NCBI GenBank assembly: GCA_001767525.1
Contig: MELF01000015.1
Span: forward strand, 35,650-99,649
Direction of reading: 5' to 3'
Source: Acidobacteria bacterium RIFCSPLOWO2_12_FULL_68_19
Lineage (GTDB): Bacteria > Acidobacteriota > Vicinamibacteria > Vicinamibacterales > UBA2999
DNA length: 64,000 nucleotides
Below, piece by piece: positions 1 through 8,169 of this stretch (its first letter is position 1; each line of letters starts with the position of its first letter). Position numbers and translations under genes: made by a program. The notes beneath the pieces were generated by a model. The model worked only from the letters and a program-made list of their open reading frames with translations. It was not told where the DNA came from and searched no databases.

Positions 1-1165
1 TCGTATAGACGACGAACGCCTCGGCATGGATGTTCTCGATGTCGTAGGGTCCCGGCGACAGGATGCACGCCTTGGCGAGCGTCGTCTCGCTCCACGAACA
101 GTAGGCGCCGCCCTCCAGCACGAGACGGATCGTGCGCGCGAGGATTCTTCCTTCCTTCGTCACGCCCGTCTTGTAGTCCATGACGATCGGGTGCCGGGTG
201 GTCGACGAGATGAACTCCTCCGGGCGCGTGTAGGTGCACTTCACCGGCCGACCGGTCTTCTTGGCCAGCAGCGCCACCACCGGCTCGGTCGTGATCTCGT
301 TCTTTCCGCCGAAATTGCCGCCGACCACGGTCGCGATGATGCGGATCCGGCTCATCGGCACCGCGAGCGTCCGGGCGAGGTCGGCGCGCCCCAGCGTGAT
401 GCGTCCCAGCGTCGTATAGATGGTCACGCGGCCGTTGGCGTCCCACATCGCAATCGAGCAGTGGGGCTCGAGCGGCACGTGCTCGACCATCTGCGTGCGG
501 TAGCTCGCCTCGAAGATCCGGTGGGACGCCGCGAACCCCTTCTCGACGTCGCCCTTCTTGATCACCTTGTGCCCGTAGATGTTCGGGCTCGGGGCGTGCA
601 CGCCGGGCGTCTCCAGCCCGAGCGACACCAGCGGGTCGAGCACGGGCGTCAGCGGCTCGTACTCCACGGTGATCTTCTCGAGCGCCTCGGCGGCGATCTG
701 TTCGGTTACCGCGGCGACGGCGGCCACGCCGTCGCCGGCGTGGAACACCCGCTCGCCGGCCAGCACCGGCTGGTCCTTGAGCGACGGCCCGAAGGAGTTG
801 CAGGGAACGTCGCGCCCGGTGACCACGGCGATCACGCCCGGCATCTTCTCCGCTTCGCTCGTATCGACGCGGAGAACGCGCGCCGAGGCGATTCCGGCCC
901 GCTTGATCTTGGCGTACAGCATCCCCGGGAAGTACATGTCGTCGATGTACTTGGTCTGGCCGAGGCCGTGGAGGCGGGCGTCGGGCCGCGTCGCTCGCTG
1001 GCGGACGGCCGGCGTCTGCTGGCGCGCTTCGGGAACGAGCGTTTCGAGCGGCGTCGGCACGAGCGGCGCCGCCGCGGGCGCGCGCAGCATCTCGCCCAGC
1101 GCATCCCCCGGCGTCTTCCGCTCGACAACGGCAGACTTCTTGTCCTCGGTGTCGTGTCTGTCCAC
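1..1165 (-). CDS. Molybdenum hydroxylase large (Mo-cofactor) subunit, partial
   Basis: This is the catalytic subunit of a xanthine dehydrogenase/CO dehydrogenase-type molybdenum hydroxylase, which would hydroxylate a heterocycle or aldehyde and pass electrons to the 2Fe-2S and FAD subunits. About 388 codons are present and the C-terminus lies beyond the window edge. The GTG start at 1165 has a GGGAGG ribosome site seven bases upstream. Visible marks are the a/b-hammerhead entry (GLGQTKYIDDMYFPG), the EPH motif and the Mo-cofactor motif VVGGNFGGKNE. An N-terminal extension of about 70 residues precedes the hammerhead. It is the last gene of the FAD/2Fe-2S/Mo operon. The substrate cannot be read from sequence. 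Confidence 0.9.
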   Translation of the reverse strand, partial: MDRHDTEDKKSAVVERKTPGDALGEMLRAPAAAPLVPTPLETLVPEARQQTPAVRQRATRPDARLHGLGQTKYIDDMYFPGMLYAKIKRAGIASARVLRVDTSEAEKMPGVIAVVTGRDVPCNSFGPSLKDQPVLAGERVFHAGDGVAAVAAVTEQIAAEALEKITVEYEPLTPVLDPLVSLGLETPGVHAPSPNIYGHKVIKKGDVEKGFAASHRIFEASYRTQMVEHVPLEPHCSIAMWDANGRVTIYTTLGRITLGRADLARTLAVPMSRIRIIATVVGGNFGGKNEITTEPVVALLAKKTGRPVKCTYTRPEEFISSTTRHPIVMDYKTGVTKEGRILARTIRLVLEGGAYCSWSETTLAKACILSPGPYDIENIHAEAFVVYT

Positions 1166-1179
1166 GTTCCGTCCTCCCG

Positions 1180-1668
1180 CTAGACTGCGGACTTGGCGGG
1201 CTCACCGCGCCCGTCGCGCGCTACCGCCTGAATGGCCTCGATCATCTTGGAATAGCCGGTGCACCGGCACAGGTTGCCGGCCAGCGCGTCCCGAATCTCC
1301 TGCTCCGACGGGTCGGGGTTCTCGTCGAGGAGCGCCTTGGCCGACATGATGACGCCGGGGCCGCAGAAGCCGCACTGCAGCGACCCTTTGTCCTCGAAGA
1401 GCTGCTGCAGCGGGTGCAGGCGCGACATCGTCGCGAGCCCCTCGATGGTCACGACGTCCCGGCCGTCGGCCTGGACCGCCAGCATCAGACACGAGTTGAC
1501 CGACTTGCCGTCGACAATCACCGTGCAGGCTCCGCAGTCGCCGACGTCGCATCCGAGCTTGGAGCCGGTGAGGCCGAATTCCTCGCGCAGCAGCCGGAGC
1601 AGCGTCGTCTCGGGCGGCACGCTCGCCGTACGGACGTCACCGTTGAGCGTAAGGGTTACAGTGGCCAT
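1180..1668 (-). CDS. Molybdenum hydroxylase small subunit, two 2Fe-2S clusters
   Basis: This 162-residue iron-sulfur subunit relays electrons between the molybdenum centre and FAD. The N-terminal plant-type ferredoxin motif is CDVGDCGACTV (about residues 40-50), and the C-terminal helical [2Fe-2S] domain carries CGFCGPGV and CRCTGY. Both clusters are complete. The length is normal for CoxS/HcrC-type subunits. The ATG at 1668 begins MATVTLTLNG; upstream in-frame codons are rejected because they lie inside the FAD gene. One base separates it from the FAD gene stop and 14 bases from the Mo-subunit start, so the three genes are probably co-transcribed. Confidence 0.93.
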   Translation of the reverse strand: MATVTLTLNGDVRTASVPPETTLLRLLREEFGLTGSKLGCDVGDCGACTVIVDGKSVNSCLMLAVQADGRDVVTIEGLATMSRLHPLQQLFEDKGSLQCGFCGPGVIMSAKALLDENPDPSEQEIRDALAGNLCRCTGYSKMIEAIQAVARDGRGEPAKSAV

Positions 1669-1669
1669 G

Positions 1670-2569
1670 TCACTTCTTCTCCAATCGCTTCGCCTGCGCC
1701 AGACGGAACGCACCTTCCAGGACTCGCCTGGTGAGCACGGCGATCAGATCGCGCCGGTACTCGGCGGATGCGCGGAAGTCGTTGATCGGCTTTGCGTCGC
1801 CGACCGCCAGGCGTCCCGCCTCGGCCATCGCGTCCGGATCGATCGCGCGCCCGTCGAGGTAGGCCTCCGCCGTCGTCGCGTGAATGACCTTCGGCGCCAC
1901 CGCGCCGAGCGCGATCCGCGGCGCCACGAAGGCCGGCGTGCCCCAGTCCACCCAGAAGCTGGCGGCCACGTTGACGAGCGCCAGCGCCTGTCCCTTGCGC
2001 AGGCCGAACTTCAGGAAGGCGGCGGGCTTGCCCAGGTTCTCCCGGGGAATGCGGATGTCCACGAGCAGCTCGTCGGGCTTGAGCGCCGTCTTGCGGGGAC
2101 CGACGAAGAAGTCGGCCAGCGGCATCGAGCGGGTGCCCGCGGGTCCGAGCAGCGTGACGTGGGCATCGAGGGCGACGAGCGTCGGGCCGCTGTCGACCGA
2201 CGGCACGGCCGTGACCAGATTGCCGCCGAGCGTCCCGAGATTCCGGGTCTGCACCGCGCCGATGGTGTGCGCCGCATCGACGAGCGCCGGGAACAGATCG
2301 CGGACGATCGGGGAGCGCATGATTTCGGTGTGCGTCACCAGCGCCCCGATGCTGAGGCCCTCGTCGGTGACCGAGATGTTCCGCAGCTCCTGCGCCCGGG
2401 AGATGTCGATGAGGACATCCGGCGCGTGGGAGGACGAGGCGAACTTCAGGTCGGCCATCAGATCCGTGCCACCGGCCAGCACCTTGACTTTCGCCTTCGC
2501 CGCCCGTTCGGCCAGCAGCGCGACGGCATGCCGGGCGTCCCTGGCCGAGACGACTTCGAACGCTTTCAT
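1670..2569 (-). CDS. Molybdenum hydroxylase FAD-binding subunit
   Basis: This 299-residue protein has the fold of the FAD-binding medium subunit (CoxM/HcrB type) of molybdenum hydroxylases. It starts MKAFEVVSARDARHAVALL, and has the FAD-contact region LAGGTDLMADLK (about 38-50) and a TLGGNLVTAVPSVD loop, matching the family TIGGN motif that binds the pyrophosphate. It is the first gene of the operon, so its upstream region (2570-2763, shared with a divergent gene) should hold the operon promoter. The short length argues against a fused eukaryote-type xanthine dehydrogenase. The substrate is unknown. Confidence 0.9.
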   Translation of the reverse strand: MKAFEVVSARDARHAVALLAERAAKAKVKVLAGGTDLMADLKFASSSHAPDVLIDISRAQELRNISVTDEGLSIGALVTHTEIMRSPIVRDLFPALVDAAHTIGAVQTRNLGTLGGNLVTAVPSVDSGPTLVALDAHVTLLGPAGTRSMPLADFFVGPRKTALKPDELLVDIRIPRENLGKPAAFLKFGLRKGQALALVNVAASFWVDWGTPAFVAPRIALGAVAPKVIHATTAEAYLDGRAIDPDAMAEAGRLAVGDAKPINDFRASAEYRRDLIAVLTRRVLEGAFRLAQAKRLEKK

Positions 2570-2585
2570 GTGGATAATGACTCCC

Positions 2586-2624
2586 GCTCGACACACGTCG
2601 AGCCCCGTGAGAAATTTCTCCCAC
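2586..2624. promoter_or_regulatory. Divergent intergenic region with palindromes, candidate operator
   Basis: The 194-base gap between the molybdenum hydroxylase operon and the divergent DRE-TIM gene holds a perfect 12-base palindrome, GAGAAATTTCTC, at 2609-2620. Next to it is a stem GCTCGAC/GTCGAGC with loop ACAC (2586-2603). A TATACA/TGTATA hexamer flanks the palindrome. The symmetry and divergent position suggest a dimeric regulator site. This is inferred from symmetry only; no regulator gene is adjacent. Confidence 0.35.
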
Positions 2625-2763
2625 TATACATCGCGCTCAACGAGTCGGTCCAGGCAGTGGAGCGTCGCGAGAATCGCGCGGCGGGTCTCTGGCTTGCTGC
2701 GGCGCGCGGCCGGGAGGTAACATCGGCTTTTGGGCTCAGCCCGGTCATTAGCTCGGAGGCTAC

Positions 2764-3993
2764 ATGCAGGAACCCTGGAAAACAGACAAGTGGTTCGTCA
2801 GCCCGTGGAACTATCTGCCCGAGGTGACGAGACAGAGCGGCTTCCCCGCCAACATCAAGATTCACGACGTCACCCTGCGGGACGGCGAGCAGCAGACCGC
2901 TGTCGTCTTCCGCCGCGAGGAGAAGGTGGCCATCGCCCGCAAGCTCGACGCGCTCGGCGTGCACCGCATCGAGGCGGGCATGCCGGCCGTGTCGCCGCAG
3001 GACCGGGCGGCGATTGCCGATATCGCGGCGCTCGGCCTGAAGGCGGAGATCCTCGGCTTCTCGCGCTGCATCCCGGCGGAAGTCAAGGTCGTGAAGGACT
3101 GCGGCTGCTCGGGCATCGTGATCGAGATCCCGGTCAGCGATCACATGGTCAAGAACGCGTACGGCTGGCCGTTCGAGCGCGCCCTGAAGGCGTCGATCGA
3201 AACGACGCGGGCGGCCAAGGAGGCGGGCCTCTACACCGTCTTCTTCACCATCGACGCGACGCGCACCGAGCTCCCCCGCTTCCTCGATATCGTGGAGCAG
3301 GTGGCGACCGAAGGGCACATGGACGCGCTGACCATGGCCGACACCGTCGGCGGCACCCACCCGGGCGCGGTCGCGTACGCAGTGAAGAAGGTGATCGAGC
3401 GTCTGAAGAAGCCGGTGGAGATTCACGGCCATCAGGACTTCGGCCTCGGCGTCGCCAACACGATTGCAGCGCTGGCCGCCGGGTCGACCGTCGCCCACAC
3501 GACCATTACCGGCCTCGGCGAGCGCGCCGGCAACGTGCCGATGGAGGACGTCGTGCTGGCGCTGAAGTGCCTCTACGGCGTCGACCTCGGGATCAGGACC
3601 GAGAAGTTCTGCGAGGTCTCGAAGTTCGTCATGGACCTCGCCCGGGTCACGCAGCCGCCGAACCGGCCGATCGTCGGCGACAAGCTGTACGAGGTGGAGT
3701 CGGGCATCATCGCCGGCTGGATCCGTCTGGCGCGCAAGGAGCATCCGCTCGAGTACGTGCCGTTTTCGGCGGACCTGGTCGGCCAGAAGCCGGTGAACAT
3801 CGTGCTCGGCAAGAACAGCGGTCCCCCGTCGATGGACGAGTGGTGCGAGAAGCTCGGCGTCCAGGCGAGCGACGAGGAGAAGATGCAGATGCTCCAGGCC
3901 GTCAAGGCCAAGTCGTTCGAGAAGAAGGACCTGCTGACGACCGAGGAGTTCAAGACGATCGTCGCGAACATCCTGCAGAAAGCGGCGGTCTGA
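2764..3993 (+). CDS. DRE-TIM metallolyase, LeuA/HMG-CoA lyase-like
   Basis: This 409-residue cytosolic enzyme belongs to the HMGL-like DRE-TIM superfamily, which forms or breaks C-C bonds with acyl-CoA or 2-oxo acids using a divalent metal. The signature HDVTLRDGEQQ (about 38-48) supplies the metal Asp and catalytic Arg, and HGHQDFGLGVANT (about 221-233) supplies the metal His-x-His. The C-terminal part (from about 290) is shorter than the LeuA regulatory domain, so feedback control by leucine is unlikely. A CGGAGG ribosome site precedes the ATG by four bases. Homocitrate synthase, citramalate synthase or a lyase of related acids are all possible. It faces away from the molybdenum hydroxylase, which hints at a shared pathway. 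Confidence 0.85.
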   Translation: MQEPWKTDKWFVSPWNYLPEVTRQSGFPANIKIHDVTLRDGEQQTAVVFRREEKVAIARKLDALGVHRIEAGMPAVSPQDRAAIADIAALGLKAEILGFSRCIPAEVKVVKDCGCSGIVIEIPVSDHMVKNAYGWPFERALKASIETTRAAKEAGLYTVFFTIDATRTELPRFLDIVEQVATEGHMDALTMADTVGGTHPGAVAYAVKKVIERLKKPVEIHGHQDFGLGVANTIAALAAGSTVAHTTITGLGERAGNVPMEDVVLALKCLYGVDLGIRTEKFCEVSKFVMDLARVTQPPNRPIVGDKLYEVESGIIAGWIRLARKEHPLEYVPFSADLVGQKPVNIVLGKNSGPPSMDEWCEKLGVQASDEEKMQMLQAVKAKSFEKKDLLTTEEFKTIVANILQKAAV

Positions 3994-3998
3994 GCCAG

Positions 3999-4228
3999 CC
4001 GGTAGGTGGTAGCCGGTAGGTGGTAGTCCGAGGCGGACCTCACGGTCCGCCTCTTTCTACGTACGCGCCTCAGGGACGGTCGGCACGTGCCGGGCCCTAC
4101 GGCGGATGCTGAGTACGAGACCGGTAAGCCGGTCTTGCGGAAAACATGCGGCCCCGCGCCGCCGGCGAAACCCGCCCTCCTACCGGCTACCGGCTACCAC
4201 CTACCGGCTACCACCTACCGGCTACCAC
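3999..4228. repeat. CCGGTAGGTGGTAG phrase repeats flanking a convergent gap
   Basis: At 3999-4026 the phrase CCGGTAGGTGGTAG occurs twice in tandem on the plus strand. At 4180-4228 its reverse complement (CTACCGGCTACCAC units) occurs about three and a half times, running into the TAG stop of the minus-strand gene. The two blocks can pair over about 150 bases. The same phrase recurs at 40260-40297 and 53570-53590, and a degenerate form at 11268-11350. Confidence 0.8.
4030..4058 (+). terminator. Rho-independent terminator after the DRE-TIM gene
   Basis: A perfect 10-base-pair stem, GAGGCGGACC (4030-4039) with GGTCCGCCTC (4044-4053), closes a TCAC loop and is followed by TTTCT. It lies 36 bases after the stop codon at 3993. 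The stem also reads on the minus strand and could stop transcripts of the convergent DUF1330 operon. Confidence 0.75.
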
Positions 4229-4531
4229 CTATTTCGTCGCGTCGCCGCTGTCCACCATCACGAGCTCCACGACGCCGCCGCCGTTGCGGCGGAAGGCGGC
4301 CGCCTCCTGATACTCGGGCGACTCGAAACAGGCGACGCCCTGCTCGAGCGTCGGGAACTCGATGACGACGAAGCGGTGGAAGGTGTCGGGGCCTTCGAGG
4401 ATGTGGTAGCGGCCGCCGCGGGCGAGCACCTTCCCGCCGTACCGCTTCATGATGTCTGGAATCCGGTCCGTGTACCTCTTGTACTGGACCGGGTCGGTGA
4501 TTCTCGAACGTGCCACCCAGTACGCGGACAT
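4229..4531 (-). CDS. DUF1330-like ferredoxin-fold protein
   Basis: This 100-residue soluble protein starts MSAYWVARSRITDPVQYKRY and continues with the pattern of DUF1330: a Y..Y..R region, then KVLARGGRYHILEG and VVIEFPTLEQGVACFESPEY. These small a/b-barrel dimers have no agreed function. It starts three bases after the stop of the VWFA gene and is probably the second gene of that operon. Its TAG stop is formed by the first bases of an intergenic phrase repeat. No signal peptide is visible. Confidence 0.85.
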   Translation of the reverse strand: MSAYWVARSRITDPVQYKRYTDRIPDIMKRYGGKVLARGGRYHILEGPDTFHRFVVIEFPTLEQGVACFESPEYQEAAAFRRNGGGVVELVMVDSGDATK

Positions 4532-4534
4532 GAG

Positions 4535-6682
4535 CTACTTGACCTCGAAGAGCACCTCGCGGCGCGCGGCGTGGTTCCCCATCGTCGCGACCGCCTCGAC
4601 CCGCAGCAGGTACATCCCCGGCTTCAGGTCGCGCAGCGGGTAGTCGGTGGTGAACCCGTGCCCCTGGCCGCGGCGCTCGACCGCGCGGCTGTCGCGCGCT
4701 TGCACGATGACGCGCCCGTCCCGGGCGTCCTGGATCGTGCTCGTGTAGTTGATGCTGTGTGTCTGATCGCTGGAGTTGTCATAGACCTCCGCGAACCAGG
4801 TCACCGTCTCCGCCGGCGCAAACGTCCGCGTCGCCACCGGCGGCGCCGGCAGCAGCCCGTTCCAGTCGGTCTCGGTGCTGCCGGTCGGCACTCCGGCCGC
4901 CGCCGATGAAGTGAGGAAGAGGCCGCTCATGGAAAACGGCGTCTTCGCGTAGTCGGGCACCTCGATGTCGTACGGGAGCGTGCCGACCGCTCCGCCGGTC
5001 GCCTCCTGGGCGCCAATCCGGATCTGGTAGCGTCCGGGCGGCAGCAGCACCTGCGAAATCAACCGGACGCCGCTCCGGTCGACGCGCGCGCGCGTGTCCG
5101 GCAGCAGGTTCAAGTTGAACGTCTGGCGGTCGCCGCCCTGGACGCGGGCGCGTTCGTCCGCCGCCACGATCGACACCTCGAGCGCTTCGACGAACCGGCC
5201 GTTGCGTTCCTGATACTTCAGGCCCGCCCCGTCGATTTCCACCGACACGAGCAACTGCCCCTTGTTGTCGGCGCTCCGCAGCGGTCCGGCGAAGGCGCGA
5301 ATCGGGAGCTCGCCAATCGGCACGGGCTTGCTCAGCGCGGCCCGCAGCGCGGGCGAGGTCCCCGCTTTGACGTCCGCCTCGCTCGCGCGCGCGGTCGCCC
5401 GTGTGTCGGGCGGCAGGTACCCCTTGCGGGCGCGCACGTCCAGACCCGGCCGCTTCAGCTTCACCTCGATGTTCAGGAAGCGGTTGCGCGACCATTTCGA
5501 CGAATCGCTGTAGTAGCCGAGCAGGTAATAGCGGCTGTTGTCGAGCACAATCCGGCCGAGGCCGCCGGCCAGATCGCCGGAATTCACGATGGCGAGCCCG
5601 CCGGTCTCTTCCGACAGCGAGATCAGGCTCTCCTGCGCCAGCAGCAGCTCGCGCAGCGCCCCGCGGAAGTTGCCGTACTCGAGCTGCGGATAGTCCGAGC
5701 GTCCGCTGATCTCGATCATCTCGGGAAACTGGCTCATGCCACGCGGGTCGATGCCGTAGACGTTGACGTTGGCCCGCTGCGCCGCGGCAATCGCCTCGCG
5801 CGCCTCGGTGATGATCAGGTCGCTGTTGCGGCTGATCCAGAACGGCTGGTAGATGTCGTAGTCGAACCCCTCGCTGAAGAGCAGCAGCGCCTTGCGGCGG
5901 CCCTGGACGTCGGCCAGCCAGCGCGACACGTTCTCGACCGCGTCGAACGCGCGGCGCGCGTTGAAGGCACGCTGCTCGTCGTTGGGATCGCGCACCGACT
6001 GCGCCCGCTGCAGCCCTTCGACCGACCGATTCCCCTGCCCAGTCTCGTCGGCGTTCGCCGAATCGAATCCCGACTCCCGGAGGTGAATCGCGAGCCGCTC
6101 CTGGCCCGCCGACGGGAGCTTCAGCCCCTGCAGCCGGTCGATGGCGGCCTTCAGGAACTGCCGGTTGCCGGTCAGCTCCTGGCCCCACTCCTGCCGGCCG
6201 CTCGTGAACACCACCGCGGCAAGGTCGTTGACGCCGAGGTACTCGTCGATGAAGCGCTTGGCGATCTCGCGGACGTTGTTGGTGCGCGTGACGTAGGTAT
6301 GCAGATCGTCGAGCAGGAGGATGTAGATGCGCCCGTCGAAGTTGCGCGTCGTGGCGCGCACGTCGGGTTCGATGGGCGCCGCCGCCCTGGCCGGCACGAA
6401 CGGCCGCTCGATCGGAACGTTGACCAGCGCGAACACCGTCGGCGACTGCAGCCGGCCGTCCTCGTAGACCTCGAAATCCGCCTGCGTCAGGTCGCCGGCG
6501 AACGCGCCCGTCTTCCGGTCGGTGACGATCGCGTGCACCTCGACGAAGTTCGTCTCGGCCCTGAAGGTGACCGACGGCTGCTGGTTGGCCGGGGCGGGCT
6601 GGCTCGGCTGCGCCTGCTGCGCGGTCCCGAGCACGGCAGCCGACAGCACCACCGACGAGATCAGGAACAGATAGCGGCGCAT
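4535..6682 (-). CDS. Secreted VWFA-related protein, acidobacterial type
   Basis: This 715-residue exported protein has a signal peptide (about 1-21, ending GTAQQ) and a proline/glutamine-rich linker. The VWFA-related domain recurrent in Acidobacteria follows: FVEVHAIVTDRKTG, DFEVYEDGR, then ILLLDDLHTYV (about 123) in place of the canonical MIDAS DxSxS. A second lobe has LLLFSEGFDYD and GIDPRGMSQ. The C-terminal 250 residues are predicted beta-sandwich domains (YYLLGYYSDS, then KGYLPP). It probably binds protein or metal outside the cytoplasm. It is transcribed with the DUF1330 gene and diverges from a beta-propeller gene at 6770. Confidence 0.85.
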   Translation of the reverse strand: MRRYLFLISSVVLSAAVLGTAQQAQPSQPAPANQQPSVTFRAETNFVEVHAIVTDRKTGAFAGDLTQADFEVYEDGRLQSPTVFALVNVPIERPFVPARAAAPIEPDVRATTRNFDGRIYILLLDDLHTYVTRTNNVREIAKRFIDEYLGVNDLAAVVFTSGRQEWGQELTGNRQFLKAAIDRLQGLKLPSAGQERLAIHLRESGFDSANADETGQGNRSVEGLQRAQSVRDPNDEQRAFNARRAFDAVENVSRWLADVQGRRKALLLFSEGFDYDIYQPFWISRNSDLIITEAREAIAAAQRANVNVYGIDPRGMSQFPEMIEISGRSDYPQLEYGNFRGALRELLLAQESLISLSEETGGLAIVNSGDLAGGLGRIVLDNSRYYLLGYYSDSSKWSRNRFLNIEVKLKRPGLDVRARKGYLPPDTRATARASEADVKAGTSPALRAALSKPVPIGELPIRAFAGPLRSADNKGQLLVSVEIDGAGLKYQERNGRFVEALEVSIVAADERARVQGGDRQTFNLNLLPDTRARVDRSGVRLISQVLLPPGRYQIRIGAQEATGGAVGTLPYDIEVPDYAKTPFSMSGLFLTSSAAAGVPTGSTETDWNGLLPAPPVATRTFAPAETVTWFAEVYDNSSDQTHSINYTSTIQDARDGRVIVQARDSRAVERRGQGHGFTTDYPLRDLKPGMYLLRVEAVATMGNHAARREVLFEVK

Positions 6683-6769
6683 GGGGTTCCTCTCACAAAC
6701 AGCGGTATTCCGAAGCGCGTGGGCCTAGTGTAGCCTAGCTCCTCAGCCATTCTACGCAGAGGGTTATCC

Positions 6770-8080
6770 ATGATCGCATACACACGCAGAACGTTTCTCC
6801 TTGGTCTGGCGGCTGCCGGCCTCATCGGCCTCCTGATCGGCGGAACCGCCGCACCGGTCCAGGGCCAGGCGCCGTCCAGCTCCGGTTTCGCCGCCGTCCC
6901 GGGCGAACGGGGCGGGCTCGACATCACGGGACCGTACGAGGTCGTCGCGAACTGGCCGAAGCCGCTCTCCACGCTGCCTGGACATCAGGGCTGGACGTGG
7001 GGCTCGGTGCAGGGCGTCTTCGCCGAGAGTCCGAACCGCGTCTACATGGTGCAGCGCGGCGAACTGCCGGACATCCGGCGCCCGGCGGCGCGTCCCGTTC
7101 CGGAGATCGGTCCGAGCCTGTCGTTCCCGGTCGGGCAGGCGCCGTTCCGCAACGCGTCGCAGGGGCCCGCCTCGAGCCCGCCGGGCGCCGGCGGTCCGGG
7201 CGCCGATCCCGACGATCCCAAGCAGGCCTGGCAGGGCCGCATGGGCATCGACGCGCGCTGGGAGCACACCATCGTCGTCTTCAACGAGGCCGGCGACGTC
7301 GTCGAGTCGTGGACGCAGTGGGACAAGATGATGCGGCGGCCGCACGCCGTCTACGTGAGCCCGTACGACGCGCAGAAGCACGTCTGGGTCGTGGACGACC
7401 ACGGTCATGCGATCTACAAGTTCACCAACGACGGCAAGCAGATCGTGCAGACGATCGGGACGCCTGGCCAGAAGGGCGCAGACGCCACCCACTTCAACCG
7501 GCCGACGTTCATGACGTGGCTCCCCGACGGCAGCTTCTACGTGGCCGACGGCTACAACGGCAACCGCGTCGCCAAGTTCGACCGCGAGGGCAAGTTCCTC
7601 TGGACCTCGGGCGAGCCGGGGCAGCCGGGCGGAGGCGAGACGCGGCCCGGGTACTTCAACACGGTGCACGGGATCGCCGCCGATCCGGTGACGCGGCGCG
7701 TCTACGTGAGCGATCGCTCCAACCGGCGCATCCAGGTCCTCGACGGCGACACCGGCACGCCGATCGATCAGTGGCCGGTCGGGAGGCAGACGAACCTGCA
7801 GTTCCTCATCATCCCGCCCGACCGGTCCGGCATCTGGGGCTTCACCGACACCACGGCCCGGATTGCCAAGTGGGACTTGAACGGACGGCTGCTCTATTCA
7901 TGGGGCGTGCTCGGCGACTTCCCCGGCGCGTTCTTCAACATGCACGGGGCGACGACCGATCAACAGGGCAATCTGTACGTCGCCGAGGTGGGCAGCGGAC
8001 GGGTGCAGAAGTTCCGTCCGCGCCAGGGCGCGAATCCGGCCTACCTCGTGGGGCCGCCGGTCTACGCGGCCTGGAGATAA
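6770..8080 (+). CDS. Exported NHL-type beta-propeller protein
   Basis: This 436-residue protein has a twin-arginine-like N-terminus (YTRRTFLLGLAAAGLIG, cut after about residue 32) followed by NHL-type blades: HVWVVDDHGHAIYKF, GSFYVADGYNGNRVAKF, RRVYVSDRSNRRIQVL and NLYVAEVGSGRVQKF. The layout resembles the peptidyl-alpha-hydroxyglycine amidating-lyase family and 6-bladed propellers, but no catalytic function can be assigned. It is a paralogue of the product at 9881. An AGAGGG ribosome site precedes the ATG. It converges on the MBL gene at 8170 across a hairpin-forming repeat. Confidence 0.85.
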   Translation: MIAYTRRTFLLGLAAAGLIGLLIGGTAAPVQGQAPSSSGFAAVPGERGGLDITGPYEVVANWPKPLSTLPGHQGWTWGSVQGVFAESPNRVYMVQRGELPDIRRPAARPVPEIGPSLSFPVGQAPFRNASQGPASSPPGAGGPGADPDDPKQAWQGRMGIDARWEHTIVVFNEAGDVVESWTQWDKMMRRPHAVYVSPYDAQKHVWVVDDHGHAIYKFTNDGKQIVQTIGTPGQKGADATHFNRPTFMTWLPDGSFYVADGYNGNRVAKFDREGKFLWTSGEPGQPGGGETRPGYFNTVHGIAADPVTRRVYVSDRSNRRIQVLDGDTGTPIDQWPVGRQTNLQFLIIPPDRSGIWGFTDTTARIAKWDLNGRLLYSWGVLGDFPGAFFNMHGATTDQQGNLYVAEVGSGRVQKFRPRQGANPAYLVGPPVYAAWR

Positions 8081-8099
8081 CGACCTCTTCGCCTGCGTG

Positions 8100-8160
8100 C
8101 CACCGAGACTCCGAGGCACCGAGGATATGAATGCCTCGGTGTCTCGGCGCCTCGGTGTTT
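8100..8160. repeat. CACCGAG phrase repeat forming a convergent hairpin
   Basis: Units of CACCGAG/CCGAGG (8100-8125) are followed, after about nine bases (ATATGAATG), by the complementary CCTCGGTG/TCTCGGCG units (8134-8157). The result is a stem of about 24 bases with mismatches. It fills the 89-base gap between two convergent genes and probably ends transcription in both directions, though it has no clear U-tract. The same phrase occurs at 11190-11245 and 52756-52830. Confidence 0.75.
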
Positions 8161-8169
8161 CGTGATCGT

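Noticed and set aside
8100..8160. CACCGAG repeats as a CRISPR array
   Set aside because: Units are degenerate and contiguous without unique spacers of constant size, and no cas genes are present.
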